Shown piece after piece: positions 43,559-52,886 of a stretch of DNA of 64,000 bases. Made by a program: the position numbers and the translations under genes. The stretch spans positions 850,060 to 914,059 of the forward strand of contig NZ_OBMU01000001.1 in assembly GCF_900218065.1 (NCBI RefSeq). The letters run 5' to 3'. The notes below the pieces were generated by a model. That model was not told the DNA's origin. It saw only the letters and a list, made by a program, of their open reading frames with translations, and made no database searches. How positions within the stretch are numbered: the stretch's first letter is position 1; the number at the start of each line of letters is the position of its first letter. This stretch comes from Novosphingobium sp. Chol11 (lineage in GTDB: Bacteria > Pseudomonadota > Alphaproteobacteria > Sphingomonadales > Sphingomonadaceae).

Positions 43559-44269
43559 ATGACCGCTCCCACGATCATACTTGTCGAAGACGATCCGCCG
43601 CTGCGTACGCTGACCGCGCGCGCGCTTCAGGAACATGGTTATCAGGTCCGCCCTGCCTCTTCGGGCCCGGAAATGTGGGTCGCTTTTGACGCAGGACCGG
43701 TCGATCTGGTCGTGCTGGATGTCATGCTGCCCGGCACCAACGGCATCGATCTTTGCCGCCAGATCCGGCGCAAAAGCGACGTTCCCATCATCTTCATCAG
43801 CGCGAAGGGCAGTGAGACCGATCGCATCGTCGGGCTGGAACTCGGCGCGGACGACTATCTGCCCAAGCCGTTTGGCACCCGCGAGTTGATCGCGCGGATC
43901 AGGGCGATCCTGCGCCGTGTCGGCGTTGAGCGCGGCCCTGACGAACATCGGGAAAATGAAGCGCGCTTCGACGGCTGGATCGTGAACTTCCCCCGCCGGG
44001 AACTGCGTTCGCCCACCGGCGCGATCGTGGACCTCACCGGCGCCGAATTCGACCTGCTCGGATCGTTCCTCAGCCATCCGCAGCGCGTCATCGCGCGCGA
44101 GCGCTTGATCGAATTGTCGCGCACCCGCATGGGCGACAGTTCCGACCGGAGCATCGACGTGCTTGTCAGCCGCCTGCGGCGCAAGCTTTCGACCGAAGGC
44201 GCGGCAGCGCCCATCACCACGGTGCGTGGCGTGGGCTATATGTTCAACGCGGAAGTCAGTAGGGCTTGA
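43559..44269 (+). CDS. OmpR-family response regulator
   Basis: 236 residues with a complete receiver: E-D-D acid pair near residue 10, phospho-acceptor Asp in L-D-V-M-L-P-G, switch Ser in I-S-A-K and Lys in P-K-P-F. The winged helix contains D-R-S-I-D-V-L-V-S-R-L-R-R-K. The start ATG 43559 is an internal in-frame choice over TTG 43541. The kinase gene overlaps its stop (TTGA). Target genes are unknown; the porin gene just upstream is a candidate. Confidence 0.93.
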   Translation: MTAPTIILVEDDPPLRTLTARALQEHGYQVRPASSGPEMWVAFDAGPVDLVVLDVMLPGTNGIDLCRQIRRKSDVPIIFISAKGSETDRIVGLELGADDYLPKPFGTRELIARIRAILRRVGVERGPDEHRENEARFDGWIVNFPRRELRSPTGAIVDLTGAEFDLLGSFLSHPQRVIARERLIELSRTRMGDSSDRSIDVLVSRLRRKLSTEGAAAPITTVRGVGYMFNAEVSRA

Positions 44270-45579
44270 GGCTGCATGTGAGCCGGTCGGTAGGCCTGGT
44301 TGGACGGCTTCTGGCAATCCTGCTGCTGGCGCTGACGCTCGAATTCGCCGTCGGGACTCTGATTTACGAGCGGGCGGGGCACCTGTCCCTGCAGGATGAC
44401 GAAGCCCGGCGGCTGGCCGAGCATCTGGTGATCGCGCGCAAGCTGGTGACGGAGCAGCCGCCGGGCGAGCGGCACGCCATGGCCATCCAGCTCACCACCG
44501 ACCGCTACGACGTGCACTGGACACCCGCATCCCCGCCGCCGCCTGCACTCGCGCCGGAGCTGGAACGCATGCGGCGCCAGATCATCGCGTGGGAACCAAG
44601 CCTTGAGCAGTCCAGCCTGTGGCTGCGCCTGGCGTCACCGGGCCGCAGTTCGCAGATCAATGGCGGCTTGCAGCTGCCTGATGGCAGCTGGCTCTATTTC
44701 GGCATGCGCCACACCGGGGGCCAATGGACCTTCACTATCGGCCGGATGGGGCTGGCGCTCATCCCGCTCGTGGCGTTGATGGTGGCGGGCGCGATGATGA
44801 TCCGGCGGACGCTCGCGCCGCTCAAGGACCTCACCAAGGCGACGGAGCATATCGGCCTCAGCGACGAGGTCGTGGTTGCGGAGGGTGGCACCAGTGACGT
44901 GCGGGACTTGATCCGCGCGTTCAACGCGATGCAGAAGCGCATCCACCGCCTGATTACGGAACGGACCGAGACATTGGCGGCGGTCGGACATGATCTGCGC
45001 ACGCCGCTCGCCCGCCTGCAACTGCGTCTTGAGGCCATCCAGGATGACGAAGCGCGCGACGCCATGGCCGAAGATCTGGCGGAAATGGGCGCGATGATCG
45101 AATCCCTGCTCGCGTTCTTGGGCGGAGAAAAGAACGGCGAGGCTCCGGTCCGGGCGGATGTTGCCGTCACTGTGGCGACCGTGGTCGACGCCTTTCAGGA
45201 TCAGGGCGCGGATGTCAGCTATGAAGGGCCCGATCATCTGGAGATGAATGCCCGGCCGCTCCACCTGCGCCGCGCGGTCATGAACCTGGTGGAAAATGCG
45301 CTTCATTATGGGCAGCGGGCTTATGTGACCGTTGAGCGCCGCACCGGCAAAGTGCTGATCCGGGTGGAAGATGACGGCCCCGGCATCCCGGAAGACAAGA
45401 TGGAAGAGGTGCTGAAGCCCTTTGCCCGGCTCGACGAGGCGCGCGGGCGCAACACAAGGGGCTTGGGTCTGGGCCTGGCGATCGTCGCGAAGGCGGTGGA
45501 ACAGGAGGATGGCGAGCTCATCCTGGCCAACCGGCCGACCGGCGGACTGAGCGCCGAAATCCGCCTGCCTCTGGAGTAA
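44266..45579 (+). CDS. Sensor histidine kinase
   Basis: 437 residues. Two membrane segments (about 10-30 and 155-175) enclose a periplasmic sensor of about 120 residues. HAMP follows (about 180-235), then the HisKA box with V-G-H-D-L-R-T-P-L-A-R near 245, and the HATPase with N-L-V-E-N-A-L-H-Y-G, D-D-G-P-G-I-P and G-L-G-L-G-L-A-I-V. The TTG at 44266 overlaps the regulator stop; GTG 44278 is a less likely start. Pairs with the upstream regulator. Confidence 0.92.
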   Translation: MRLHVSRSVGLVGRLLAILLLALTLEFAVGTLIYERAGHLSLQDDEARRLAEHLVIARKLVTEQPPGERHAMAIQLTTDRYDVHWTPASPPPPALAPELERMRRQIIAWEPSLEQSSLWLRLASPGRSSQINGGLQLPDGSWLYFGMRHTGGQWTFTIGRMGLALIPLVALMVAGAMMIRRTLAPLKDLTKATEHIGLSDEVVVAEGGTSDVRDLIRAFNAMQKRIHRLITERTETLAAVGHDLRTPLARLQLRLEAIQDDEARDAMAEDLAEMGAMIESLLAFLGGEKNGEAPVRADVAVTVATVVDAFQDQGADVSYEGPDHLEMNARPLHLRRAVMNLVENALHYGQRAYVTVERRTGKVLIRVEDDGPGIPEDKMEEVLKPFARLDEARGRNTRGLGLGLAIVAKAVEQEDGELILANRPTGGLSAEIRLPLE

Positions 45580-45708
45580 GCGGCTCCCTTCCACTGCAGC
45601 AAGTAGCCCCCTCCGGCGAAAAGAGAAGCTTCGGGGCTGCAAGCAAAACTCGTTTACCGAACAGCCCGATCGCGGTCTATGCCACCCCTTGTGGAACAAG
45701 AGGCGTAT

Positions 45709-46716
45709 ATGACGGCAGAAGGCGAAGAAGATCCGGTGGTGGAAGGCTATTGGGACCTCGACCGGCTCGTGAGCGATCTTGGGGCGGTGCGCACCCGCTG
45801 GCGGGAAGCGCAGCAGCATCATGCCGAATATGGCGCTGAAGGTTTTCCCTCGCGCGCCAATCTCGCCAAGATCATGAGTTCGCTCTGCGGCGCACTCTTC
45901 CCGCTCCGCCTGGGGCCGAGCTTCGTGCGCATCCACAATGAAAATGCCTTTGTGGCGCAGACGTTGCAGACGGCGCTCAGCCGCCTCTACGGTCAGATCC
46001 GCCTTGAACTGCTCTACGCCATGCATGGCAGCCCAGCGGCCGAGATCGATCGTGAAGCGTCGCAAATCATCGGCAACTTCGCCCAAAGCCTGCCGGGTCT
46101 GCGCGAATTGCTGGACACGGACGTGGAAGCCGCGTTTCTGGGTGATCCCGCCGCGCGCAGCGTTGATGAGGTGCTGATCTGCTACCCGTCGATGCTGGCG
46201 ATCATCCATCACCGGCTTGCGCATCGCCTCTATGATCTGGGCGCGCCCTTGGTAGCGCGCATCATCTCGGAAATCGCCCATTCGCGCACCGGCATCGACA
46301 TTCATCCGGGCGCGACGATCGGCCGCAGCTTCTTCATCGACCATGGGACCGGCGTGGTGATCGGCGAAACGGCGATCGTGGGAGACCGGGTGCGGCTATA
46401 TCAAGGCGTGACGCTGGGTGCGCGCAGCTTCCCCGCTGACGAAAGGGGCGCGCTTGCCAAGGCATTGCCCCGGCACCCGATCTTAGAGGATGACGTGGTG
46501 ATCTATGCCGGTGCAACGATCCTCGGCCGCATTATCATCGGCAGCCGCTCAGTCATCGGCGGCAATGTCTGGCTGACCGACAGCGTGCCCGCGAACAGCA
46601 ATGTCCGCCAGGCTAAGGCCCAATATGAAGTGACCAGCCGGGTCGAAGTCTCCGCCCCGCACCGCGTCCATGCTCTGGTCGACGCGGAGCGGGATGGGTT
46701 CGCGGAGAATATCTGA
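45709..46716 (+). CDS. Serine O-acetyltransferase (EpsC/SatA-like)
   Basis: Makes O-acetylserine for cysteine synthesis. 335 residues; the C-terminal left-handed beta-helix has the hexapeptide repeats (I-D-I-H-P-G-A-T-I-G) and the active-site H-G-T-G-V-V-I-G-E-T. An N-terminal extension of about 150 residues exceeds the usual CysE length, as in EpsC-type enzymes. The start at ATG 45709 (AGAGG upstream) is preferred to ATG 45679. Confidence 0.88.
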   Translation: MTAEGEEDPVVEGYWDLDRLVSDLGAVRTRWREAQQHHAEYGAEGFPSRANLAKIMSSLCGALFPLRLGPSFVRIHNENAFVAQTLQTALSRLYGQIRLELLYAMHGSPAAEIDREASQIIGNFAQSLPGLRELLDTDVEAAFLGDPAARSVDEVLICYPSMLAIIHHRLAHRLYDLGAPLVARIISEIAHSRTGIDIHPGATIGRSFFIDHGTGVVIGETAIVGDRVRLYQGVTLGARSFPADERGALAKALPRHPILEDDVVIYAGATILGRIIIGSRSVIGGNVWLTDSVPANSNVRQAKAQYEVTSRVEVSAPHRVHALVDAERDGFAENI

Positions 46717-46718
46717 CC

Positions 46719-48365
46719 TTATCTCCCGGCGCAGCTATCCTCTGGCCCGGCGATCAGGTCCAGGCACCGGCCGTCAATCTCGCTCCGGGGTATGGGTAAG
46801 CCGATCAGCGCGGCAAGCGTCGGCATGATGTCCACCGTCTCGACCCCCAACGGCTGTTCGAAGGAGCGCATCCCCTTGCGCCAGAACAGCATAGGGACGC
46901 GGCGATCCGTGTCCCAGGGAGAGCCGTGGGTGGCGACGGAGCCGTGCGAGGGGTCGGTGATCGGCGTTATCCGGGGTTTCAGCAGCAACAGAAGGTCGCC
47001 CGACCGCTCGGTATTGAAACTGGCGCGCGCCTCCTGAATCAGGCTCCAGCTTTCCGGCGGCCCCGAAGGCGAGGGAGTGGCCGCAAGCTGCGCCTTGGTG
47101 AACACGGCTTCCACCTGGGGATGCGCGCGGAGCAGCGCGAGGGTCGCTGCTTCCACCTTGGCGCGCTGGGCAGGCGTCAGCCCAAGGTTGAAATAAAGGT
47201 CGCCCGAGGGCCCATCGCCCAGGATAAGCCCCTTTGCCTCCGTTCCGGTGCGAGCGGCCACGGCCTTTGCAAGCGCGCCGGGCAGCAGCGCCGGGTCGAC
47301 GCGCTGCTCCATCGGCATGGCATTTTGCTGGTGGCGTTCGGGAAGGTCATGGCCGCCATGGTCCGCCGTCAGGACCACCACATAGTCCAGACCCTGCTGA
47401 TCGAGCCGGTCGAAGAAGGCGCCCAGTTCGCGGTCCAGCCGATCGACCTGGATGCAGCTTTCCGTTCCTTCCGTGCCATAGGCGTGACCGATGACGTCCG
47501 TTGCCGAAAGTCCGATGGAGATGATGTCGGTCTGGGGCTGCTTGCCAAGGCCCATCGTCTCGATCGTGGCCGCCGCGAATGCGAGCGTCATCGCGTCCTG
47601 TTCAGGCGACGCGCGGAACGCATCATAGCGGCCTGCGGGCCTTTCGAAGCGTCCCGTACCCACCGTGCGATCCGGCGCCACCCGCACCGGAAAGTCCTTC
47701 GCGGCGCATTGCGCAGGCAGTTCGAACCCGGCATTGGGCTCAGCCAAACGCTGCTGGAATATCTCATTGACCCGCGCGACCAGCGGCGGCGTGGCGATGC
47801 CGGGATAGCTGACATAGCCCTTGGAACTCAGCCACCAGATCTGGTCCGCCTTTGCGCCGCCCATCATGATGGCAGCGCGATCCTTGCCAGCGATGGCGAT
47901 GTTGCGGGTTGCCGGATTTGCCGCTTTCATGCGCTCGCCCAGCGTGGGCACGCGCAGATGGATGGGGGAGGCGACATAGTTGGAGCTGCTGCTGCCCGCC
48001 TGGCTCTCATCCTCCGCGCAATAGATCGTCTTGTCGGCCCGGCCAGCCTTCTGATCGATCCAGCTATTGGCGATGATGCCCGTGCGGGAAGGGCGGCTGC
48101 CCGTCAGGATGGTGCTGTGGCCAGGGCAGGTTTCGGTCGCGGCATGGCTTTGATAGCCGCGCGGAAACACTGCGCCCCCACTCAATCGCTTCAGACCGCC
48201 CGTGTAATAAGGGCGATATTCGCTGAAGAGATCAGCGGAAAACTGGTCGACGGAGATGGCGATGATCAGGCGGGGCGGCGTGCCGGAACCCGTCGGTGCT
48301 GCCGGTTGCGCCAGCACGGGCAGGGGCGCCAGCAGCAGGAGGGTATGAAGCACTTTCCCTAACAT
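46719..48365 (-). CDS. Secreted alkaline phosphatase-superfamily hydrolase (PafA-like)
   Basis: 548 residues with a signal peptide (cleavage near VLA-QP). The metal/nucleophile region shows S-V-D-Q-F, then A-T-E-T-C-P-G-H-S-T with the Thr nucleophile, and C-terminal metal ligands D-V-I-G-H-A-Y-G and D-H-G-G-H. This matches type I phosphodiesterase or PafA-type phosphatases. The start ATG 48365 has AAGGGA 9 nt upstream; a TTG at 48374 is in frame. Confidence 0.88.
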   Translation of the reverse strand: MLGKVLHTLLLLAPLPVLAQPAAPTGSGTPPRLIIAISVDQFSADLFSEYRPYYTGGLKRLSGGAVFPRGYQSHAATETCPGHSTILTGSRPSRTGIIANSWIDQKAGRADKTIYCAEDESQAGSSSSNYVASPIHLRVPTLGERMKAANPATRNIAIAGKDRAAIMMGGAKADQIWWLSSKGYVSYPGIATPPLVARVNEIFQQRLAEPNAGFELPAQCAAKDFPVRVAPDRTVGTGRFERPAGRYDAFRASPEQDAMTLAFAAATIETMGLGKQPQTDIISIGLSATDVIGHAYGTEGTESCIQVDRLDRELGAFFDRLDQQGLDYVVVLTADHGGHDLPERHQQNAMPMEQRVDPALLPGALAKAVAARTGTEAKGLILGDGPSGDLYFNLGLTPAQRAKVEAATLALLRAHPQVEAVFTKAQLAATPSPSGPPESWSLIQEARASFNTERSGDLLLLLKPRITPITDPSHGSVATHGSPWDTDRRVPMLFWRKGMRSFEQPLGVETVDIMPTLAALIGLPIPRSEIDGRCLDLIAGPEDSCAGR

Positions 48366-48444
48366 CTTTTCCAATCCCTTCTGGCGCCTTGACGGCGCAA
48401 CCCTGCGGACCTAGCCCGCTGTGATCTACGCGAACAGAGGCCCG

Positions 48445-50466
48445 ATGCGGATTTTCCATGTCCTCTTGATGACGCTGGCGCTCTTTGTCGCGCCGGCCGC
48501 TAGCGCCCAGGGCGCATTCGGATCGGGCAGGCCGCACATCGCCCTGCAACTCGTTCCCGAAAGTCCAGCGCCTGCCCCGGGATCGGCGAGCCTGATCGCC
48601 TTCGCCATGACGCCCGAAGCGGGCTGGCACGGCTATTGGCAAAATCCGGGCGATGCGGGCTTGGGCATGACGGTCAAATGGTCGTTGCCAAAGGGCGTCA
48701 GCGTCGGCCCGCTCCGTTACCCCGTGCCAGAAACCCTGCTGATCTCCGGCCTCATGAACCATGTCTATGAAGGTCCCTACGCGCTTCTTGCGCCGTTACG
48801 CATTGCGCCAGAGGTGGCCAAGGGCACGCGACTGCCGATCCGTGGCAAGGCGGAGTGGCTGGCCTGCACTGACAAGATATGCGTGCCCGAAAGCGCGGAC
48901 ATCGCCCTTGATCTGATCGTAGGTGACGGCACCGTGTCGCCTGCCGTTCAGTCCCGGTTCGATACATGGCGCGCGCGCCTGCCCCGGCCGCTGGGGAGCG
49001 AGGCGGCCTATGCTGTTGCCGATGGCAAGTTGCTTGTGTCCATTCCCTTTCCCCGGGAAGCTGCGGCGGCTGATGTCCATCTTTTCCCGCTGGCGGATGG
49101 CGTCGTCCGCTATGCCGCGCCGCAAAAGGTGCAGCGCGAGGGCGACCGGCTGCTGATCGAAACCGAAGCAGGGCAGGGCTTGAAGGAAGGCGCGGTCGAG
49201 GCGGTTGTTCGCACCGGCGATCATGTGGGCTTCCTGCTGACCGCGCGGCCGGGCGAGGTCGCCAGGCCAGCTTCCGGCCTGTTGTCCACAGCCATGCTGG
49301 CACTGGGCGGAGCGATATTGGGCGGGCTTCTGCTCAACATCATGCCCTGCGTATTCCCGATCCTGGGGTTGAAGGCGCTCAAGCTGGCCCGAGCGGGGGG
49401 CGACGAAGCGGCGGTTCGGCGGGAAGCGCTTGGCTATGCCGCTGGCGTCATCCTCACCTGCCTGGCGCTGGGCGGCTTGTTGCTCGCGGTCCGGGCGGCG
49501 GGTGTCGCGGCGGGCTGGGCATTCCAGTTGCAGGACCCGCGCATCATATTGCTGCTGTTGCTGCTGGTCACGGCGGTGGCGTTCAATCTTGCCGGGCTAT
49601 TCGAACTCAGCGCCTTTGGCGGCGGCGGGAAGCTGGCGGGCAAGGCTGGCGTTGCCGGTTCTTTCTGGACCGGCGCGCTGGTCGCCTTTGTGGCCACGCC
49701 ATGCACCGGCCCCTTCATGGGCGTCGCGATGGGCGCGGCGCTGGTGTTGCCGCTGGCGGCGGCGCTCGCGGTTTTCGCTGGGCTCGGGCTTGGGCTCGCT
49801 CTCCCCTTCCTGCTGCTTGCTTATGTGCCTGCCTTGCGAGCAGGTTTGCCCCGGCCTGGCCCATGGATGCGTACCTTCCAGAGGATCCTGTCGATCCCGA
49901 TGTTCGTGACCGCCTTGGGGCTGGCTTGGCTGCTGGGGCAGCAGCGGGGCGTGCTCGCCATGACGATCGGCCTCGGCACGGCGTTGCTGCTGGCGTTGCT
50001 GCTCTGGTGGCTTGGAGAGCGCCAACATCATGGCAAGCGTGGAGGCCTTGCCGTCGCAGCCGCATCGCTGTTGCTGCTAGGCGCGGGTGCTACGGCCTTG
50101 CCTGCGCGCGCGGATGGCATTGCACAGGCGGAGAATGGCAGCGTCGCCTTCGATGAGGCGCGCCTCGCGAGCCTGCGCGCATCGGGCAAGCCTGTGTTCC
50201 TCTATTTCACTGCCGATTGGTGTCTGACCTGCAAGGCCAATGAGGCGGCAGCCATCGACCGTTCCGATACGCGGGTGGCCTTCAGAAAGGCGGGCGTAAC
50301 CGTGATGGTGGGAGACTGGACCAACGCCGACCCCGCAATCACGCGCTTCCTGGAGAAGCAGGGGCGGTCGGGCGTGCCGCTCTACCTCTTTTATGCGCCG
50401 GGCTACCCGGGGCGGACCTTGCCGCAACTGCTGACCGTATCCACTTTGACGGGGCTTGTGCGCTGA
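48445..50466 (+). CDS. DsbD-family protein-disulfide reductase
   Basis: 673 residues: signal peptide, DsbC/DsbD-N like domain (about 20-270), membrane core of eight helices (about 280-540) with the Cys in N-I-M-P-C-V-F-P and C-T-G-P-F-M, and a thioredoxin domain at the C-terminus with W-C-L-T-C. It passes electrons from cytoplasmic thioredoxin across the membrane to periplasmic disulfides. The start at 48445 (AGAGG upstream) is chosen over GTG 48421. The tlyA start shares one base with its stop. Confidence 0.9.
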   Translation: MRIFHVLLMTLALFVAPAASAQGAFGSGRPHIALQLVPESPAPAPGSASLIAFAMTPEAGWHGYWQNPGDAGLGMTVKWSLPKGVSVGPLRYPVPETLLISGLMNHVYEGPYALLAPLRIAPEVAKGTRLPIRGKAEWLACTDKICVPESADIALDLIVGDGTVSPAVQSRFDTWRARLPRPLGSEAAYAVADGKLLVSIPFPREAAAADVHLFPLADGVVRYAAPQKVQREGDRLLIETEAGQGLKEGAVEAVVRTGDHVGFLLTARPGEVARPASGLLSTAMLALGGAILGGLLLNIMPCVFPILGLKALKLARAGGDEAAVRREALGYAAGVILTCLALGGLLLAVRAAGVAAGWAFQLQDPRIILLLLLLVTAVAFNLAGLFELSAFGGGGKLAGKAGVAGSFWTGALVAFVATPCTGPFMGVAMGAALVLPLAAALAVFAGLGLGLALPFLLLAYVPALRAGLPRPGPWMRTFQRILSIPMFVTALGLAWLLGQQRGVLAMTIGLGTALLLALLLWWLGERQHHGKRGGLAVAAASLLLLGAGATALPARADGIAQAENGSVAFDEARLASLRASGKPVFLYFTADWCLTCKANEAAAIDRSDTRVAFRKAGVTVMVGDWTNADPAITRFLEKQGRSGVPLYLFYAPGYPGRTLPQLLTVSTLTGLVR

Positions 50467-51203
50467 TGGCGAAGGTGCGGGCCGACCAGTTGCTCGTCGA
50501 TCGTGGCTTGGCGGAGAGCAGGGCCCGTGCGCAGGCGCTCATTCTTGCCGGCCTTGTCTTCCTGGGCGACCGGAAGATCGAAAAGGCCGGACAGCAAGTC
50601 GCGGAAGACGCAGCGCTGGAGGTAAAGGGCCGCGATCACCCCTGGGTGTCCCGCGGCGGCATCAAACTCGCTCATGCCATCGAGCATTTCGCGCTCGACG
50701 TCAGTGGCATGGTTGCCATTGACGTTGGAAGCTCGACCGGGGGCTTCACCGACGTGCTGCTGACCAACGGAGCGGCGCGCGTCTATGCCGTGGACAGCGG
50801 CACGAACCAGCTTGCCTGGAAGCTGAGGTCGGACCCCCGCGTCATCGTGCATGAACAGACGAGCGCCCGCATCCTGACCGCCGACCATATCCCTGAGCCT
50901 ATCGACATCATCGTATGTGATGCGAGCTTCATCTCGCTCGCCAAGGTGCTGGAAAGGCCACTCGGCTTCGCGCGGCCGGGCGCGCATCTCGTCGCCCTCA
51001 TCAAGCCGCAATTCGAAGCAGGGCGGGAAGAAGTCGGCAAGGGCGGCGTCGTCCGCGATCCTGCCATTCATGCGCGCGTCTGCCAGGAAGTGCATGACTG
51101 GCTGACATCGAACGGATGGAGCGTGCTGGGCGTGACGGCCAGCCCGATCACCGGACCACAGGGCAATGTCGAGTTCCTGATCTGCGCGCAGCGGGAGGGA
51201 TGA
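50466..51203 (+). CDS. tlyA: TlyA-family rRNA 2'-O-methyltransferase
   Basis: 245 residues. N-terminal S4 RNA-binding domain (V-R-A-D-Q-L-L-V-D-R-G-L-A), then a FtsJ-like fold with D-V-G-S-S-T-G-G-F-T and the catalytic Lys-Asp-Lys-Glu-type residues in the L-I-K-P-Q-F-E segment. TlyA methylates 16S and 23S rRNA and affects capreomycin sensitivity. Start ATG overlaps the DsbD stop (TGATG). Confidence 0.93.
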   Translation: MAKVRADQLLVDRGLAESRARAQALILAGLVFLGDRKIEKAGQQVAEDAALEVKGRDHPWVSRGGIKLAHAIEHFALDVSGMVAIDVGSSTGGFTDVLLTNGAARVYAVDSGTNQLAWKLRSDPRVIVHEQTSARILTADHIPEPIDIIVCDASFISLAKVLERPLGFARPGAHLVALIKPQFEAGREEVGKGGVVRDPAIHARVCQEVHDWLTSNGWSVLGVTASPITGPQGNVEFLICAQREG

Positions 51204-51367
51204 CCGGGGGCCGGACGTTTGATTTTGTGACAAATGCTGAAACCCGGCCTTCATTCGCGGGTTGCGGGATGAAGTGTTTCACCGCAAACCATCGCCATAC
51301 GGCTTGACAGCATTTTCAAGGGATTCGCTGGCGGCCGCGAAAGAGGATGAGTGGAGCTGCGCCGCCG

Positions 51368-51916
51368 ATGAACGAAATCGCGTCCCCGGGTCAACTGCGC
51401 CTGGCCTATCTGCGCTGGGCACTTGTCACCGTCCCGGCCATCGTCTTCCTTGGCTTCCTGTCGGGCAAGCTCGCCAACAGCGGCTATGGCAACCGCTGGT
51501 TCGACGCGCTGGTGAAGCCAGATTTCATGCCGCCGGGTTGGGCGTTCGGCGTTGCCTGGACCATCCTCTACATTCTTATGGGGCTCGCGCTCGCCATCGT
51601 CATCCATGCGCGGGGGGCAAGGGGCAGGGGAGCAGCGATCATCCTTTTCCTGGTCCAGCTCGCACTGAACCTCGTCTGGTCGCCGCTTTTCTTCCGGGCG
51701 CATCAGGTCGACAATGCGCTGGCGCTCATCATTGTGCTGTTCGTCGTGGTGGCGGTGACGGCATGGCTTTTCTGGCGCATCCGGCGCCTCGCGGGATTGC
51801 TGTTGTTGCCTTATCTGGCGTGGCTGGCCTTTGCCTCGACGCTGAATTATGAGATCGGCCGCTTGAACCCGGGGGCCGAGACCCTTGTCGCACCGGCGCT
51901 CAAGACCCAGATATGA
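51368..51916 (+). CDS. TspO/MBR-family tryptophan-rich sensory protein
   Basis: 182 residues with five membrane helices. Conserved W-x-x-L-x-K-P-x-F-x-P-P-x-W-x-F, W-T-I-L-Y and N-L-V-W-S-P-L-F-F motifs bind porphyrin-like ligands in TspO. Start uncertain: ATG 51347 adds seven residues but its Shine-Dalgarno is directly adjacent; ATG 51368 has GGAG 13 nt upstream and matches family starts. Confidence 0.88.
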   Translation: MNEIASPGQLRLAYLRWALVTVPAIVFLGFLSGKLANSGYGNRWFDALVKPDFMPPGWAFGVAWTILYILMGLALAIVIHARGARGRGAAIILFLVQLALNLVWSPLFFRAHQVDNALALIIVLFVVVAVTAWLFWRIRRLAGLLLLPYLAWLAFASTLNYEIGRLNPGAETLVAPALKTQI

Positions 51917-51962
51917 TTTCGTGACGCGAAGGACGCGTCGGCAAACAAGGACATTTAAGATC

Positions 51963-52262
51963 ATGCAGAGCGAAAACCGCTTTTTCGACGACCTTGCCAA
52001 GCTGGTGAACGGCGCTGCGGGAACAGTCGCTGGCATGACCCGCGAGTTCGAAACCAACGCCCGCGAAAAGGCGAAGGAATGGATCGGCGGCATGGATTTC
52101 ATAAGCCGCGACGAATTCGATGCGGTGAAGGCGCTGGCTGCCGCTGCCCGTGAAGAGATCGAACTGCTGAAAGCGCGGATCGATGCTCTTGAAGGGCGTT
52201 CGGCTGAGCCGGTCACGAAAACCGTCCGATCCCCCAAAACCAAGCCGGGCGACGCGGAATAA
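51963..52262 (+). CDS. ubiK: UbiK-type accessory factor (BMFP domain)
   Basis: 99 residues beginning MQSENRFFDDLAKLVNGAAG. An amphipathic N-terminal helix and a coiled coil at about 55-85 (E-E-I-E-L-L-K-A-R-I-D-A-L-E) match the BMFP/UbiK family, which aids ubiquinone synthesis. The tail is Lys/Pro-rich. Confidence 0.85.
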   Translation: MQSENRFFDDLAKLVNGAAGTVAGMTREFETNAREKAKEWIGGMDFISRDEFDAVKALAAAAREEIELLKARIDALEGRSAEPVTKTVRSPKTKPGDAE

Positions 52263-52370
52263 GCAAGCTTCGCCGCCTGTCCGTTGGATTTGGGCAACGA
52301 TCGGCTATTTTGATGCGTTTCCCTCAGTCGGTGGTTTCCTTGCCGCCGGGAAATGCTCTATGGCCCACAT

Positions 52371-52877
52371 ATGATGGACAGCGACGAATTTGAAAATGGC
52401 GGCCAGGAAGCCGCTCCGATCGACATGCTGGCCGCCTATTTCGAAGCGAATGGGTGGAGTTTCGATCAGGTCGGCGAGGATGAGATCGTCGCGAGCACCC
52501 AGGGTAGCTGGGCGCAATATGAACTGCGCGGCATCTGGCGCGATGAGGATCAGGTCCTGCAATTGCTGGCGCTGCCCGACATCCGGGTGACGGATGAAAA
52601 GCGCGCGTCGATCTACGAAACCCTTGGCCTCATCAACGAACAGCTCTGGCTCGGCCATTTCGAGCTATGGTCGTCAAGCGGCATCATATTGTTCCGCCAC
52701 GGCGCCTTGCTGGGCGCGGGGGGCGTGCTGACGCTCGACCAGGCGCAGCTGCTGGTCGAAACGGCTATCGACGAATGCGAGCGTTTCTATCCCGTGTTCC
52801 AGTTCGTCCTGTGGGGCGGCAAGAGCCCGACCGAGGCGATCTCCGCCAGCCTGATCGAGACGCGCGGCGAAGCCTGA
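52371..52877 (+). CDS. YbjN-domain protein
   Basis: 168 residues with the YbjN/type III chaperone-like fold: A-Y-F-E-A-N-G-W-S-F, then F-R-H-G-A-L-L and E-C-E-R-F-Y-P-V-F-Q-F. The family has unknown function, possibly chaperone-like. Starts at 52353, 52371 and 52374 all lack a good ribosome site; I chose the one nearest to the conserved region. It ends 9 bp before proC. Confidence 0.8.
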   Translation: MMDSDEFENGGQEAAPIDMLAAYFEANGWSFDQVGEDEIVASTQGSWAQYELRGIWRDEDQVLQLLALPDIRVTDEKRASIYETLGLINEQLWLGHFELWSSSGIILFRHGALLGAGGVLTLDQAQLLVETAIDECERFYPVFQFVLWGGKSPTEAISASLIETRGEA

Positions 52878-52886
52878 GGATTGTCC